DNA of 64,000 bases from Cyanosarcina radialis HA8281-LM2 (GTDB lineage Bacteria > Cyanobacteriota > Cyanobacteriia > Cyanobacteriales > CCAP-1448), in assembly GCA_019359615.1 (NCBI GenBank), contig JAHHHA010000017.1:1-64000 (forward strand), written 5' to 3'. The notes below the pieces were generated by a model. That model did not search any database. It was not told the DNA's origin and worked only from the letters and a program-made list of their open reading frames with translations. Positions within the stretch are counted from its first letter, which is position 1; every line of letters begins with the position of its first letter. Shown piece after piece: positions 7,962 through 15,863 of this stretch. A program made the position numbers and the translations under genes.

Positions 7962-8198
7962 TCAAAGGATCTTAGCCCAAGTTTGAGGTGACTGGTATTG
8001 GCGATTGCCTGTTTGTAGAGAGATTTTCGTTAGCTTTCTCGCAGCATTAATGTAACTGAAGATTTCGTCGAGTTCGCCTATAGCTTCTAGTTCTATGGTT
8101 TCTTCTGGGGTGAGGATGTCAGCTTTTTTTTGATCGAGAATGGCTTGCATCCGTTCGCCGAGTTCGTCTGTGAATTTGAATAGGGTGAGGCAATCGAT
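7962..8198 (-). pseudogene. Truncated LTPEE small-protein gene
   Basis: A broken copy of the 9024-9260 gene. The frame reads IDCLTLFKFTDELGERMQAI, then ILTPEETIELEAIGELDEIF, but the start region is missing. In the intact copy, ATCGATCGC occurs both before the start codon and within the N-terminal coding part, and this copy retains only one junction, consistent with deletion between short direct repeats. The C-terminus also departs from the parent exactly where the parent has GCGATCGC, continuing into cassette R3. A short ORF from the internal ATG at 8150 remains open. Confidence 0.65.
7967..8008 (-). promoter_or_regulatory. Repeated promoter-like cassette, copy R3 (before PIN antitoxin)
   Basis: Third copy of the 42-bp cassette, almost identical to R1: GGATCTTAGCCCAAGTTTG and then ACTGGTATTGGCGATTGC. 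The minus-strand TAAGAT box is about 20 bases before the antitoxin ATG and just upstream of its ribosome site, which fits a short leader. Confidence 0.55.
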
Positions 8199-8253
8199 AG
8201 TTTTAGGATAGCATCGTACTTCCCATCATCTTCTCAGAGGAGCGATCGCACTA

Positions 8254-8706
8254 CTACAACTCACACCGATCGCTAGTTGGAGGATGCAATTGAGTTTGAA
8301 TCCAAAACCGCCTTGTTCCTCGAATGGAGTCATCTTCTGGATAGCGGGTGTCATTTAAATCGAGACGAATACAGGTTGCTCGTCCAACAGGTGTGATTCC
8401 TCGAATTAGAACCCCCTCATCTACCCAAACAAAATGTTCTTGCCATTTTTGCTGACGAGGGTTGAAAATGGGGACGATTTCTTGAGTTTCTGGATCGATA
8501 CCTGCAACAAAGTTGTAGCGTCTCTCATTGCAACGCCGACAGGCAAGTGCCAGATTATCGATGTCATCCGAACCACTCAAAGATTGGGGAACAATATGGT
8601 CTATGGTAAATCGATTGGCACTCAATCGTTCTGAAGAGTGGCAGTATTCGCACAAATACTTGGCTCGTTCGCGGATTGCCTGCCTAATTACATCACTAAT
8701 TGGCAT
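8254..8706 (-). CDS. HNH endonuclease
   Basis: A 150-residue HNH nuclease. The zinc and catalytic core is clear: LCEYCHSSERLSANRFTIDH, with the first CxxC and the catalytic DH pair, then IVPQSLSGSDDIDNLALACR and CRRCNERR with the second CxxC. The C-terminal half (FVWVDEGVLIRGITPVGRAT) is typical of cyanobacterial stand-alone HNH proteins. The ATG at 8704-8706 lies inside the 3' end of the upstream 79-residue gene, an 11-base overlap implying coupled translation. The target is unknown. A role in defence, addiction or mobility is possible. Confidence 0.9.
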   Translation of the reverse strand: MPISDVIRQAIRERAKYLCEYCHSSERLSANRFTIDHIVPQSLSGSDDIDNLALACRRCNERRYNFVAGIDPETQEIVPIFNPRQQKWQEHFVWVDEGVLIRGITPVGRATCIRLDLNDTRYPEDDSIRGTRRFWIQTQLHPPTSDRCEL

Positions 8707-8935
8707 CTTGGGCAGCAATCATGGCATTGATATGAGTGAAAATCCGATCTAACTCACCAATTGTCTCTAACTCTGCGACTTCTTCAGGAGTTAATCGATC
8801 GCCTTTCTTCTTTTCGAGAAGATTTTCCATCCGAAATTGAAGCGACTCGCTGAACTTGAACAAATTCCACTTGCCCTCTTTTTCCAGACGAATTTCGTGG
8901 AGTAATGAGGATGGCTTACTCAGAGTTGTCACCAT
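8696..8935 (-). CDS. LTPEE small helical protein, HNH partner
   Basis: A 79-residue protein of a small cyanobacterial family: FKFSESLQFRMENLLEKKKG, then DRLTPEEVAELETIGELDRI and FTHINAMIA. It is predicted to be mostly helical and carries no catalytic motif I recognise. Its stop codon lies inside the HNH gene, so the two are almost certainly cotranslated. It is a diverged paralogue of the 78-residue gene at 9024-9260 and of the fragments at 7962 and 6737. A partner or inhibitor of the nuclease is the natural guess. Confidence 0.75.
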   Translation of the reverse strand: MVTTLSKPSSLLHEIRLEKEGKWNLFKFSESLQFRMENLLEKKKGDRLTPEEVAELETIGELDRIFTHINAMIAAQDAN

Positions 8936-9023
8936 ATCGATCTAGCTCTTGAATTGATTGGGATTTTGGGGCTTGACCAGATTATAGCTTGCCAAACTCT
9001 TAGATTGGCGATCGCACTTCCCC

Positions 9024-9260
9024 TCATCTCTTCACAGTAGCGATCGCAGCATTAATATAGCTGAAGATTTCGTCGAGTTCGCCTATAGCTTCTAGTTCGA
9101 TGATTTCTTCTGGAGTCAGGATGTCAGCTTTTTTCCGATCGAGAAGGGTTTGCATCCGATCGCCGAGTTCGTCAGTGGATTTGAAGAGGCTGAGGCGATC
9201 GATTTGCTCGACTCGCATTCCTTTAGGAATCAAAGTGGAGGGTTTGAGGAGGACGGTCAT
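9024..9260 (-). CDS. LTPEE small helical protein, orphan copy
   Basis: A 78-residue intact member of the same family as the HNH partner: a start with KPSTLIPKGMRVEQIDRLSL, then ADILTPEEIIELEAIGELDE and IFSYINAAIA. No nuclease gene follows it. Downstream come the 79-residue paralogue and HNH gene. A 65-bp upstream region (9269-9333) with CGATAGTTTTAGGATAGCAT and GAGGAGCGATCGC is repeated at 8195-8249 before the truncated copy, so promoter and gene were duplicated together. Confidence 0.72.
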   Translation of the reverse strand: MTVLLKPSTLIPKGMRVEQIDRLSLFKSTDELGDRMQTLLDRKKADILTPEEIIELEAIGELDEIFSYINAAIATVKR

Positions 9261-9334
9261 AGTTGGATGAAGTGCGATCGATAGTTTTAGGATAGCATTG
9301 CACTTTGCGTTATCTCATTAGAGGAGCGATCGCG

Positions 9335-9775
9335 TTACACTCGATCCAACAAATTCTGATACTTAATAAATTCGTTTTTCCAATCTCCATATACAGCCGT
9401 AAGCCCGCACTTCGGACAGCGGCATCCGAGGTACAACCACTTCACGTCCTCGCTGTTCTCGTATAGAGAGACACCGACTGCCATCTCGAACTCCTCATTA
9501 CCACACGGGCAAGCGCACTCCTCAAGTTCAGCAGACTCTAGGAATTCGTCGCTGTCTTCGATCGGATGTTCCGCCCCACAAGCAACGCAGACTCGAACCG
9601 CTACGCACTGCGTTGAATCCATCAACAAATTGAACAGCTTACTGCCGCATTTGCAGGCTGCATCGGCGTAGTGGCGAGCAAGGTAGGTAACGCTTTTACT
9701 ATACCGGAGAATCTCGTCGTGGATATCGGCTTGGCTTTCGCCGTACCACCACTTACCGCGCTTGTGCAACGCCAT
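9335..9775 (-). CDS. Cysteine-rich zinc-ribbon-like conserved protein
   Basis: A 146-residue protein starting MALHKRGKWWYGESQADIHD, with four CxC or CxxC groups: ACKCGSKLF, CVACGAEHP, CACPCGNEEF and CRCPKCGLT, enough for two zinc ribbons. The phrase LGCRCPKCGLTAVYGDWKNE is conserved among bacterial homologues I recall, which are annotated as hypothetical. No enzyme motif is seen. A structural or nucleic-acid-binding role is possible. It reads in the same direction as the rest of the island. Confidence 0.8.
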   Translation of the reverse strand: MALHKRGKWWYGESQADIHDEILRYSKSVTYLARHYADAACKCGSKLFNLLMDSTQCVAVRVCVACGAEHPIEDSDEFLESAELEECACPCGNEEFEMAVGVSLYENSEDVKWLYLGCRCPKCGLTAVYGDWKNEFIKYQNLLDRV

Positions 9776-9856
9776 TACGACACCTCGCTCCTGTCGTCCA
9801 ACTTTTGTTATTCGATCGCATGATAGCGATCTAACAACATCATATTCATCCCTATT

Positions 9857-10010
9857 TCTACTGAACCGAAGTCAGTACCTTTTCAGCTACAGCTTCAGCA
9901 TTGGCTTCGGGCGAATCGGCTTCCGATGGCGGTACGACTTGCCAGAATTTCGGCAAGAATTCTGCCCAATTATTCAAGATGGTTTGGGCTTTGGGCGAAC
10001 CCGTGCGATC
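9857..10010 (-). pseudogene. Duplicate of the gltB 3' end (fragment C)
   Basis: An ungapped 154-bp match to the end of the resident gltB (10729-10882) with nine differences, about 94 percent identical by my count. It includes the stop codon and ends at GTGCGATC, inside a HIP1 octamer of the parent. In the gltB frame all nine differences are synonymous (for example CCT/CCC, GCA/GCT, GTG/GTA), so the encoded tail is unchanged. It has no upstream gltB sequence and cannot be functional. Confidence 0.85.
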
Positions 10011-10102
10011 TGGATGAATGTGGATCGCAACCACTGCTCGATCGACTTGTAGAATAACAAGTAGAGTAACAATAACGTCCTCTTCGTTAGGGGAATTTTA
10101 AA

Positions 10103-10666
10103 ATGGTACGAACTCCTACTAAATCCCTGACGCTAGAAGAATTTCTCCAGTTGCCAGAGACACAACCTGCCAGCGAGTACATTGATGGAGCGATCGTCCA
10201 GAAACCAATGCCACAGGGAGAAGACAGTGTAGTTCAGACTGAATTAGCGCCTGCCATCAACTCGATCGTCAAACCGAAACAGATCGCACGGGCTTTTACC
10301 GAACTACGCTGTACTTTTGGCGGACGTTCGATAGTACCCGATCTTGCTGTGTTTTTGTGGGATAGAATTCCACGCCAAGAAAATGGTCGAATCGCTAACG
10401 TTTTTGCAATTGCTCCAGATTGGACGATTGAAATCCTTTCACCCGACCAAAGCCAAACTAAAGTTACCAAAAATATTCTGCATTGCCTCAAGCATGGAAC
10501 TCAGATGGGATGGCTAATCGATCCAGAGGAACAATCTGTATTTGTTTATCTACCAGATCGACCTACTGCTGTCTATGACGAACCAAGGATGCAATTGCCA
10601 GTACCAGAATTTGCTAAAGATTTTCACCTCACGGTAGAAGGGCTGTTTGGCTGGTTAATGGAGTGA
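10103..10666 (+). CDS. Uma2 family endonuclease (DUF820)
   Basis: A 187-residue Uma2 protein: LTLEEFLQLPETQPASEYID near the start, GRSIVPDLAVFLWD with the metal-binding aspartate, and APDWTIEILSPDQSQTKVTK with the downstream glutamate and the SPDQS signature, then a LIDPEEQSVFVY strand. It belongs to a different subgroup from the genes at 3507 and 37429. It is the only plus-strand gene between the minus-strand island and gltB. Role unknown. Several Uma2 genes per genome are normal in cyanobacteria. Confidence 0.9.
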   Translation: MVRTPTKSLTLEEFLQLPETQPASEYIDGAIVQKPMPQGEDSVVQTELAPAINSIVKPKQIARAFTELRCTFGGRSIVPDLAVFLWDRIPRQENGRIANVFAIAPDWTIEILSPDQSQTKVTKNILHCLKHGTQMGWLIDPEEQSVFVYLPDRPTAVYDEPRMQLPVPEFAKDFHLTVEGLFGWLME

Positions 10667-10729
10667 GTTGAGACTCTTATCTCAGCACCAACGTAATGTT
10701 GATGCTCGGTCGCGTCCATCTACTTATCT

Positions 10730-13700
10730 CTACTGAACCGAAGTCAGCACTTTTTCGGCTACTGCTTCAGCATTGGCTTCGGGCGAATCGGCTTCAGATG
10801 GCGGTACGACTTGCCAGAATTTGGGCAAGAATTCTGCCCAATTATTCAAGATAGTTTGAGCTTTAGGCGAACCCGTGCGATCGCAGTGCAATTGAATTAA
10901 TTCTTTGAGTTGCTGTTCGCCGACGGATGATGTAACTCGTTGAATTTTGACGATTTCCCCATTAACTTTTTCGGAGAAACTGTCATCTTCATCGAGAAAG
11001 TAAGCCAAGCCGCCTGTCATTCCCGCACCGACGTTGCGCCCGACTTTGCCTAAAACGACGATCGCACCTCCAGTCATATATTCGCAGCAGTGATCGCCAG
11101 CCCCTTCAATTACTGCTTGCGCTTGGGAGTTGCGAACGGCAAACCGTTCCCCGGCGATGCCGTTGGCTAGCAAAATGCCGCCTGTAGCACCGTAAAGGCA
11201 GGTGTTGCCGATAATGACGTTTTGAGATGGATCGAACTTGGCAGCGGCTGGGGGTTTGACGATCAGTTCGCCGCCGTGCATCCCCTTACCCACGTAGTCG
11301 TTGGCTTCCCCTTCTAGGTGCAAAACCACGTTGGGTAAGTTGAACGCGCCAAAACTTTGACCGACGCTACCGACGAAGTTGAGGCGAATTTGACCGCTAA
11401 ATCCGCTATTGCCGTATTGAGAAGCGATCGCACCTGCCAATCTCGCCCCGATCGTTCTGTCGGTGTTGACGACTTCTATCGTCTTGGTGACGCTGGATTG
11501 CTGCCGAATGCAACCAAGAATTTCTGGATCTGCCAGCAGGCGATCGTCTAATACCGCCCCGTTGCTGTGAACGGGTTCGTGGTTCAACCAAGAGCGATCG
11601 CTCTTAGTATCGGGTAGTTGAGTCAGACAATCGAGATTCAAAGATTGAGTTTTGGTGAGTCGAACGCCTTCCCGAACTTTGAGCAAGTCAGCCCGACCGA
11701 TAAGATCTTTTAAGGAGCGATAGCCCAAACGTGCCAACAGGCTGCGCACTTCTTCCGCTACAAAACAGAAGAAGTTGACGACGTGTTCGGGAGTGCCAGG
11801 ATACCGCTGTCTGAGTTCTTCCCGCTGGGAAGTTACTCCGACGGGACAGTTATTGGTATGGCAAATCCGCGCCATGATACATCCTTCGGCAATCATGGCG
11901 ATCGAACCGAAGCCGTATTCTTCGCCACCCATCAACGCGCCCATTACTACATCCCAGCCAGTCTTGAAGCCGCCATCGACTCTGAGGGTAACGCGATCGC
12001 GCAATTGGTTTTGCATCAGCACTCGATGGACTTCGGTCAATCCCAACTCCCAAGGCGAACCCGCGTGTTCGATCGAACTGAGGGGAGACGCACCCGTTCC
12101 GCCATCGTGACCGGAAATTTGGATAATATCGGCATTGGCCTTAGCTACGCCCGCAGCTACCGTGCCGATTCCCACTTCTGCCACCAATTTCACCGATACT
12201 TTCGCTTGGGGATTGATTTGGTGCAAGTCAAAAATTAACTGCGCCAGATCTTCGATCGAATAAATATCGTGGTGCGGTGGGGGCGAAATCAAAGTGACTC
12301 CCGGCTTGGAACGTCGCAGCATGGCAATGTAAGGGCTAACTTTCTTGCCTGGTAGCTGTCCTCCTTCCCCTGGCTTCGCACCTTGAGCGATTTTGATTTC
12401 CAGTTGTTTGGCGCTCATCAGATACTCTGGAGTCACGCCAAACCGCCCGGATGCTACCTGTTTGATGGCGCTGGAAGCCGTATCGCCATTTCGCAATCCT
12501 TTCAAGTGCGGCAATAATTCCGAATGTCCGGTTTCATCGACATCATCTAAAACTTTGAAGCGAACCGGATCTTCTCCACCTTCGCCAGAATTGGACTTAC
12601 CGCCGATGCGGTTCATGGCGATCGCTAATGTTTCGTGTGCCTCTCTCGACAGCGCCCCTAAAGACATTCCACCCGTACAGAAGCGAGTGACGATTTCGGT
12701 TATCGGTTCTACTTCTTCCAAGGAGATTGAAGTGCGATCGCTATTGAAATCCAATAAATCTCGTAAAGCTGCGATCGGGCTACCTTCCAGGTATTTCGTG
12801 TAAGCCTCATAATGGTCGTATCCCTGTGGGGGGTGTAGAGACGCGAGATCTCGCGTCTCTACAAGATTTTTGGGTTCTCCTTGTTCCTTTTCCTGCGACC
12901 TGACAGCCTTATGCAGCAATTTCGCCAACTCCGGGCTGTTGGTATGGTACTCGCCACCCGGACGGTATTGGACAAAGCCAAAATTTTCTAGTTTTTTGAT
13001 GGTTAATTCTGGGAAAGCCCGTTGGTGGAACGAGATAACTTCGTGGGCTAACTCCTCTACCGTCAAGCCACCGATCTGAGATGCAGTTCCCCTGAATCCC
13101 AAATCTAATAAATCTCGACCGATGCCGATCGCTTCAAAAATCTGCGCTCCCTGGTAAGAAGATAACAGGGAAATCCCCATTTTCGAGAGGATTTTTAACA
13201 ACCCGCCTTCTACAGCCTTGCGATAGTTGGCTTGGGCTTTTTCAATGGTAATTTTGGTCAGCTTGCCCCGTTCCATGAAGCTTTGCGTCTTGGAATCGCT
13301 CCACCAAGTTCTTACTGTTTCTAGGGCTAAGTAAGGACAAACCGCACTAGCACCGTAGCCGATTAAACAAGCGAAGTGATGGGTACTCCAACATTGAGCG
13401 GTATCGATGACGATCGAAGCTTTACACCGCAGCCCTCGATCGATCAAGTGATGGTGAACTGCTCCCACTGCTAATAGGGGAGGAATATAACTGTATTCTG
13501 CATTCAACAGAGACGAGCCATTTCCCGTATCTACAGGAAGACGATCGCTCAAAATTACCACTTTAGTTCCAGCTTTGACTGCTGACTCGGCGGCTTGACA
13601 CAGTTGTTGGACGGCGGCTTTGAGTCCTGACGGGCTGTTAGCGATCGCGAATAAAGTAGACAGCGAAGCAGTGGGAAATCCTGAGTTGCGGATCGCATCT

Positions 13701-15451
13701 AATTCAGCATCGTTCAGAACTGGAGTTTCTAACTTCAGCAACTTGGCATATTCTGGCTTTTCTTCTAAGAAATTGCCTTTTTCGCCCAGTTGGACGCTCA
13801 GCGACATTACCAAACTCTCCCGCAAGGGATCGATCGCTGGGTTAGTTACTTGGGCAAACCGCTGTTTGAAGTAGTCGTAGAGGACGTGGGGTTTAGCTGA
13901 CAGCACCGCTAGGGGAATGTCATTGCCCATGCAGAAAGTCGGTTCTTTCCCTTCCGCTGCCATGTCTTGAATCACCATTTCCACGTCTTCGGCGGTGTAA
14001 CCGAAAGCTGCTTGCTGCTGGAGTAAAGTTGGCGAGTCCATTCCTGGGGCAGCGGCAAAGGGTTCTAGGGGCAGATTTTGCCGATACTGTTGCAACCATT
14101 CCCCGTAAGGAGCGGTTTTTGCCACCCGTTGCTTGATTTCGCTGTTTTTCAGGACTTCATGCGTTTCCAAATCGACTGCGATCGCTTCTCCGGGTCCCAG
14201 CCTGCCTTTTTCGACGATCTCGGCTTCGGGTAAATCTACTACCCCAGCTTCAGAAGCCACCACTACCATTCCACTGCTGGTGATGCTATAGCGGGCCGGT
14301 CTGAGGCCGTTGCGATCGAGGGCCGCGCCTATCTGTTTCCCATCGCTAAATACCAGCATCGCCGGGCCATCCCATGGCTCTTGGATACCGCTGTAGTATT
14401 CGTAAAAATCGATAATTTCGGGGGTGTCGGCTAAATTCGGCTGATTTTGGTAAGCTTCTGGCACCATCATCATCAACGATTTGAGGGGGCTGCGCCCGGA
14501 ACGTACCAGCAGTTCAAACACGTTATCGAGGTTGGCGGAATCGCTGTTTTCGATCTGCACCATCGGCTTGAATTCCGATTCCCGTCCCTGCCAAATCGGA
14601 TGAGTAATATCTGCCTCTCGCGCCTTCATTGAGATGATATTGCCCAACAAGGTATTAATTTCGCCGTTATGTCCCACCAACCGCATCGGTTGGGCGAGGG
14701 GCCATCTGGGCATGGTATTGGTACTAAAACGGCGGTGATAGACGGCAAAAGCACTTTGGTAAGCTGGATGCTTTAAATCTAGGTAAAATTCGCCCAAAAT
14801 TTCCGATCGCACCATGCCTTTGTAAACGATCGTCCGGCTGGAGAACGAGCAAATATATAAATCTTCCGACCAATTCAGATCGGTCTTGACTTTCAAGTCT
14901 TTACCGATGCGGCGGCGCAGGATGTATAAGTGTCTTTCTAGTTCGTCGCCCGAAAAGTTGCCCGTTACTAAAACTTGTTCGATGTGAGGTTGATTGTTTC
15001 TGGCTTGAATTCCTAAAATTTCCGGTTGTACCGGGACTTCGCGCCAACCCAGCAACTGCAAGTTTTCTGAGGCGATCGCTGCTTCGACAATTTGACGAAC
15101 GATTTTTTGCTTGGCAGGATCTTGAGGTAAAAATGCCATCCCCACCCCAATTCGTTCTACAGGGGGCATAGAGATACCGCGCAAGTCAAACCAACTCTTG
15201 AATAGCTCCCAAGGAATCGCCGTCATCACTCCAGCGCCATCTCCCGAATCGCGATCGGCACTGCAACCGCCTCGGTGTTCCATGCAAGATAAAGCCTTCA
15301 GCGCCTGCTGGACGATTTGATGGCTGGGAGTACCCGCGATCGAGGCAATAAATCCCACGCCGCAAGCATCTCGTTCTTCTACCAACCATCGCTGACCGAA
15401 ATAAGGGGCATTATCTGTCTGAGGCTGATGACTGTATTGGCTATTATTCAC
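10730..15451 (-). CDS. gltB: Glutamate synthase large subunit (probably ferredoxin-dependent)
   Basis: Makes two glutamates from glutamine and 2-oxoglutarate in the GS-GOGAT nitrogen assimilation cycle. From a GTG start at 15449-15451 (AGGAG about ten bases upstream) it has 1573 residues. The catalytic cysteine would be C30 in [10 protein letters not shown], fitting removal of a short propeptide. A longer frame to 15565 exists but has a poor start. Other landmarks: amidotransferase domain to about 430, FMN domain with [13 protein letters not shown], the 3Fe-4S cysteines in [16 protein letters not shown] near 1190, and the glycine-rich C-terminal helix with GATGG and GAGMTGG. No gltD-like small subunit is near, and cyanobacterial homologues usually use ferredoxin. 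A palindromic repeat is inserted in frame near residue 868. Confidence 0.95.
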   Translation of the reverse strand: MNNSQYSHQPQTDNAPYFGQRWLVEERDACGVGFIASIAGTPSHQIVQQALKALSCMEHRGGCSADRDSGDGAGVMTAIPWELFKSWFDLRGISMPPVERIGVGMAFLPQDPAKQKIVRQIVEAAIASENLQLLGWREVPVQPEILGIQARNNQPHIEQVLVTGNFSGDELERHLYILRRRIGKDLKVKTDLNWSEDLYICSFSSRTIVYKGMVRSEILGEFYLDLKHPAYQSAFAVYHRRFSTNTMPRWPLAQPMRLVGHNGEINTLLGNIISMKAREADITHPIWQGRESEFKPMVQIENSDSANLDNVFELLVRSGRSPLKSLMMMVPEAYQNQPNLADTPEIIDFYEYYSGIQEPWDGPAMLVFSDGKQIGAALDRNGLRPARYSITSSGMVVVASEAGVVDLPEAEIVEKGRLGPGEAIAVDLETHEVLKNSEIKQRVAKTAPYGEWLQQYRQNLPLEPFAAAPGMDSPTLLQQQAAFGYTAEDVEMVIQDMAAEGKEPTFCMGNDIPLAVLSAKPHVLYDYFKQRFAQVTNPAIDPLRESLVMSLSVQLGEKGNFLEEKPEYAKLLKLETPVLNDAELDAIRNSGFPTASLSTLFAIANSPSGLKAAVQQLCQAAESAVKAGTKVVILSDRLPVDTGNGSSLLNAEYSYIPPLLAVGAVHHHLIDRGLRCKASIVIDTAQCWSTHHFACLIGYGASAVCPYLALETVRTWWSDSKTQSFMERGKLTKITIEKAQANYRKAVEGGLLKILSKMGISLLSSYQGAQIFEAIGIGRDLLDLGFRGTASQIGGLTVEELAHEVISFHQRAFPELTIKKLENFGFVQYRPGGEYHTNSPELAKLLHKAVRSQEKEQGEPKNLVETRDLASLHPPQGYDHYEAYTKYLEGSPIAALRDLLDFNSDRTSISLEEVEPITEIVTRFCTGGMSLGALSREAHETLAIAMNRIGGKSNSGEGGEDPVRFKVLDDVDETGHSELLPHLKGLRNGDTASSAIKQVASGRFGVTPEYLMSAKQLEIKIAQGAKPGEGGQLPGKKVSPYIAMLRRSKPGVTLISPPPHHDIYSIEDLAQLIFDLHQINPQAKVSVKLVAEVGIGTVAAGVAKANADIIQISGHDGGTGASPLSSIEHAGSPWELGLTEVHRVLMQNQLRDRVTLRVDGGFKTGWDVVMGALMGGEEYGFGSIAMIAEGCIMARICHTNNCPVGVTSQREELRQRYPGTPEHVVNFFCFVAEEVRSLLARLGYRSLKDLIGRADLLKVREGVRLTKTQSLNLDCLTQLPDTKSDRSWLNHEPVHSNGAVLDDRLLADPEILGCIRQQSSVTKTIEVVNTDRTIGARLAGAIASQYGNSGFSGQIRLNFVGSVGQSFGAFNLPNVVLHLEGEANDYVGKGMHGGELIVKPPAAAKFDPSQNVIIGNTCLYGATGGILLANGIAGERFAVRNSQAQAVIEGAGDHCCEYMTGGAIVVLGKVGRNVGAGMTGGLAYFLDEDDSFSEKVNGEIVKIQRVTSSVGEQQLKELIQLHCDRTGSPKAQTILNNWAEFLPKFWQVVPPSEADSPEANAEAVAEKVLTSVQ
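12834..12863. repeat. 30-bp perfect palindrome inside gltB
   Basis: A perfect inverted repeat, TGTAGAGACGCGAGA and its complement, lies within the gltB reading frame and encodes part of [12 protein letters not shown]. Its core ACGCGAGATCTCGCGT recurs outside genes at 39410-39425. The insert sits between AVRS and GYDHYEAY, a variable surface linker in the family, and keeps the frame. Confidence 0.8.
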
Positions 15452-15684
15452 CTTGCTCTTCTCCTGGCGTTGACTCTGGGATTTTTTGATAGAAATCTCT
15501 GTTGGGTGCAGAATTTGCACCTGGGACGAATGGCGATACATTGTTGGAGCAACGGGCTGCACCAACGCTTGAATGCTGCTTATGCTTTAACCTTAACCAT
15601 TAACTTCTCGATCGGGTCATCTAGCACCTTCACCTCGGCTAGCGCTACTTCATACCTCATACCGCATCCTTCAGCCTTCAGGGG

Positions 15685-15698
15685 GTAGCCATATATAC
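15685..15698. promoter_or_regulatory. Candidate NtcA-binding site upstream of gltB
   Basis: The sequence GTAGCCATATATAC fits the palindromic NtcA consensus GTA-N8-TAC. Read toward gltB, a TATGAG box follows about 23 bases after the site, the spacing seen in NtcA-activated promoters. It would imply a leader of about 200 bases before the GTG start. Regulation of GOGAT by nitrogen status makes this reasonable, but such a short consensus also occurs by chance. Confidence 0.4.
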
Positions 15699-15710
15699 TC
15701 TATTGTAAAC

Positions 15711-15737
15711 TTCCCTGTCCGCAAGGGGACGGGGCTT
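15711..15737. repeat. Hairpin CCCTGTCC-GCAA-GGGGACGGGG
   Basis: An imperfect stem-loop directly after the TnpB remnant, in the position where IS200/IS605 elements carry a subterminal right-end hairpin. It is therefore probably part of the decayed element rather than a terminator. Confidence 0.5.
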
Positions 15738-15742
15738 TCAAC

Positions 15743-15863
15743 CTAGCTCAACTCTCGCCAAGCGCAAGAGAGAACTGATTGTTCGGAATGCGTTACGGAC
15801 ATCCCCAAAAGAGAAATTACATTTGCCGCGTTAAAGTCAGCATCACCATGCCAGCCGCAATTT
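15743..15863 (-). pseudogene. TnpB (IS200/IS605 OrfB) C-terminal remnant
   Basis: The minus-strand frame reads NCGWHGDADFNAANVISLLG and ends with a TAG at 15743. The combination CG...DADFNAAN is the end of the RuvC/zinc-finger region of TnpB proteins, including the last conserved aspartate. Everything upstream is missing: the frame meets the 3' end of the histidine-kinase gene, whose last codons (SGRGKG) directly abut it. It is a decayed insertion-sequence end, not a functional nuclease. Confidence 0.65.

Noticed and set aside
9762..10052. Plus-strand frame over the gltB-tail duplicate
   Set aside because: It is antisense to the duplicated gltB end and runs across two unrelated segments. No protein character.
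10234..10491. Open frame antisense to the Uma2 gene at 10103
   Set aside because: It is a shadow of the coding strand with no family pattern or ribosome site. The same applies to the many antisense frames inside gltB, ileS and the kinases.
11783..12238. A 151-codon plus-strand frame inside gltB
   Set aside because: Composition follows from the gltB codons on the other strand. No recognisable protein motif.
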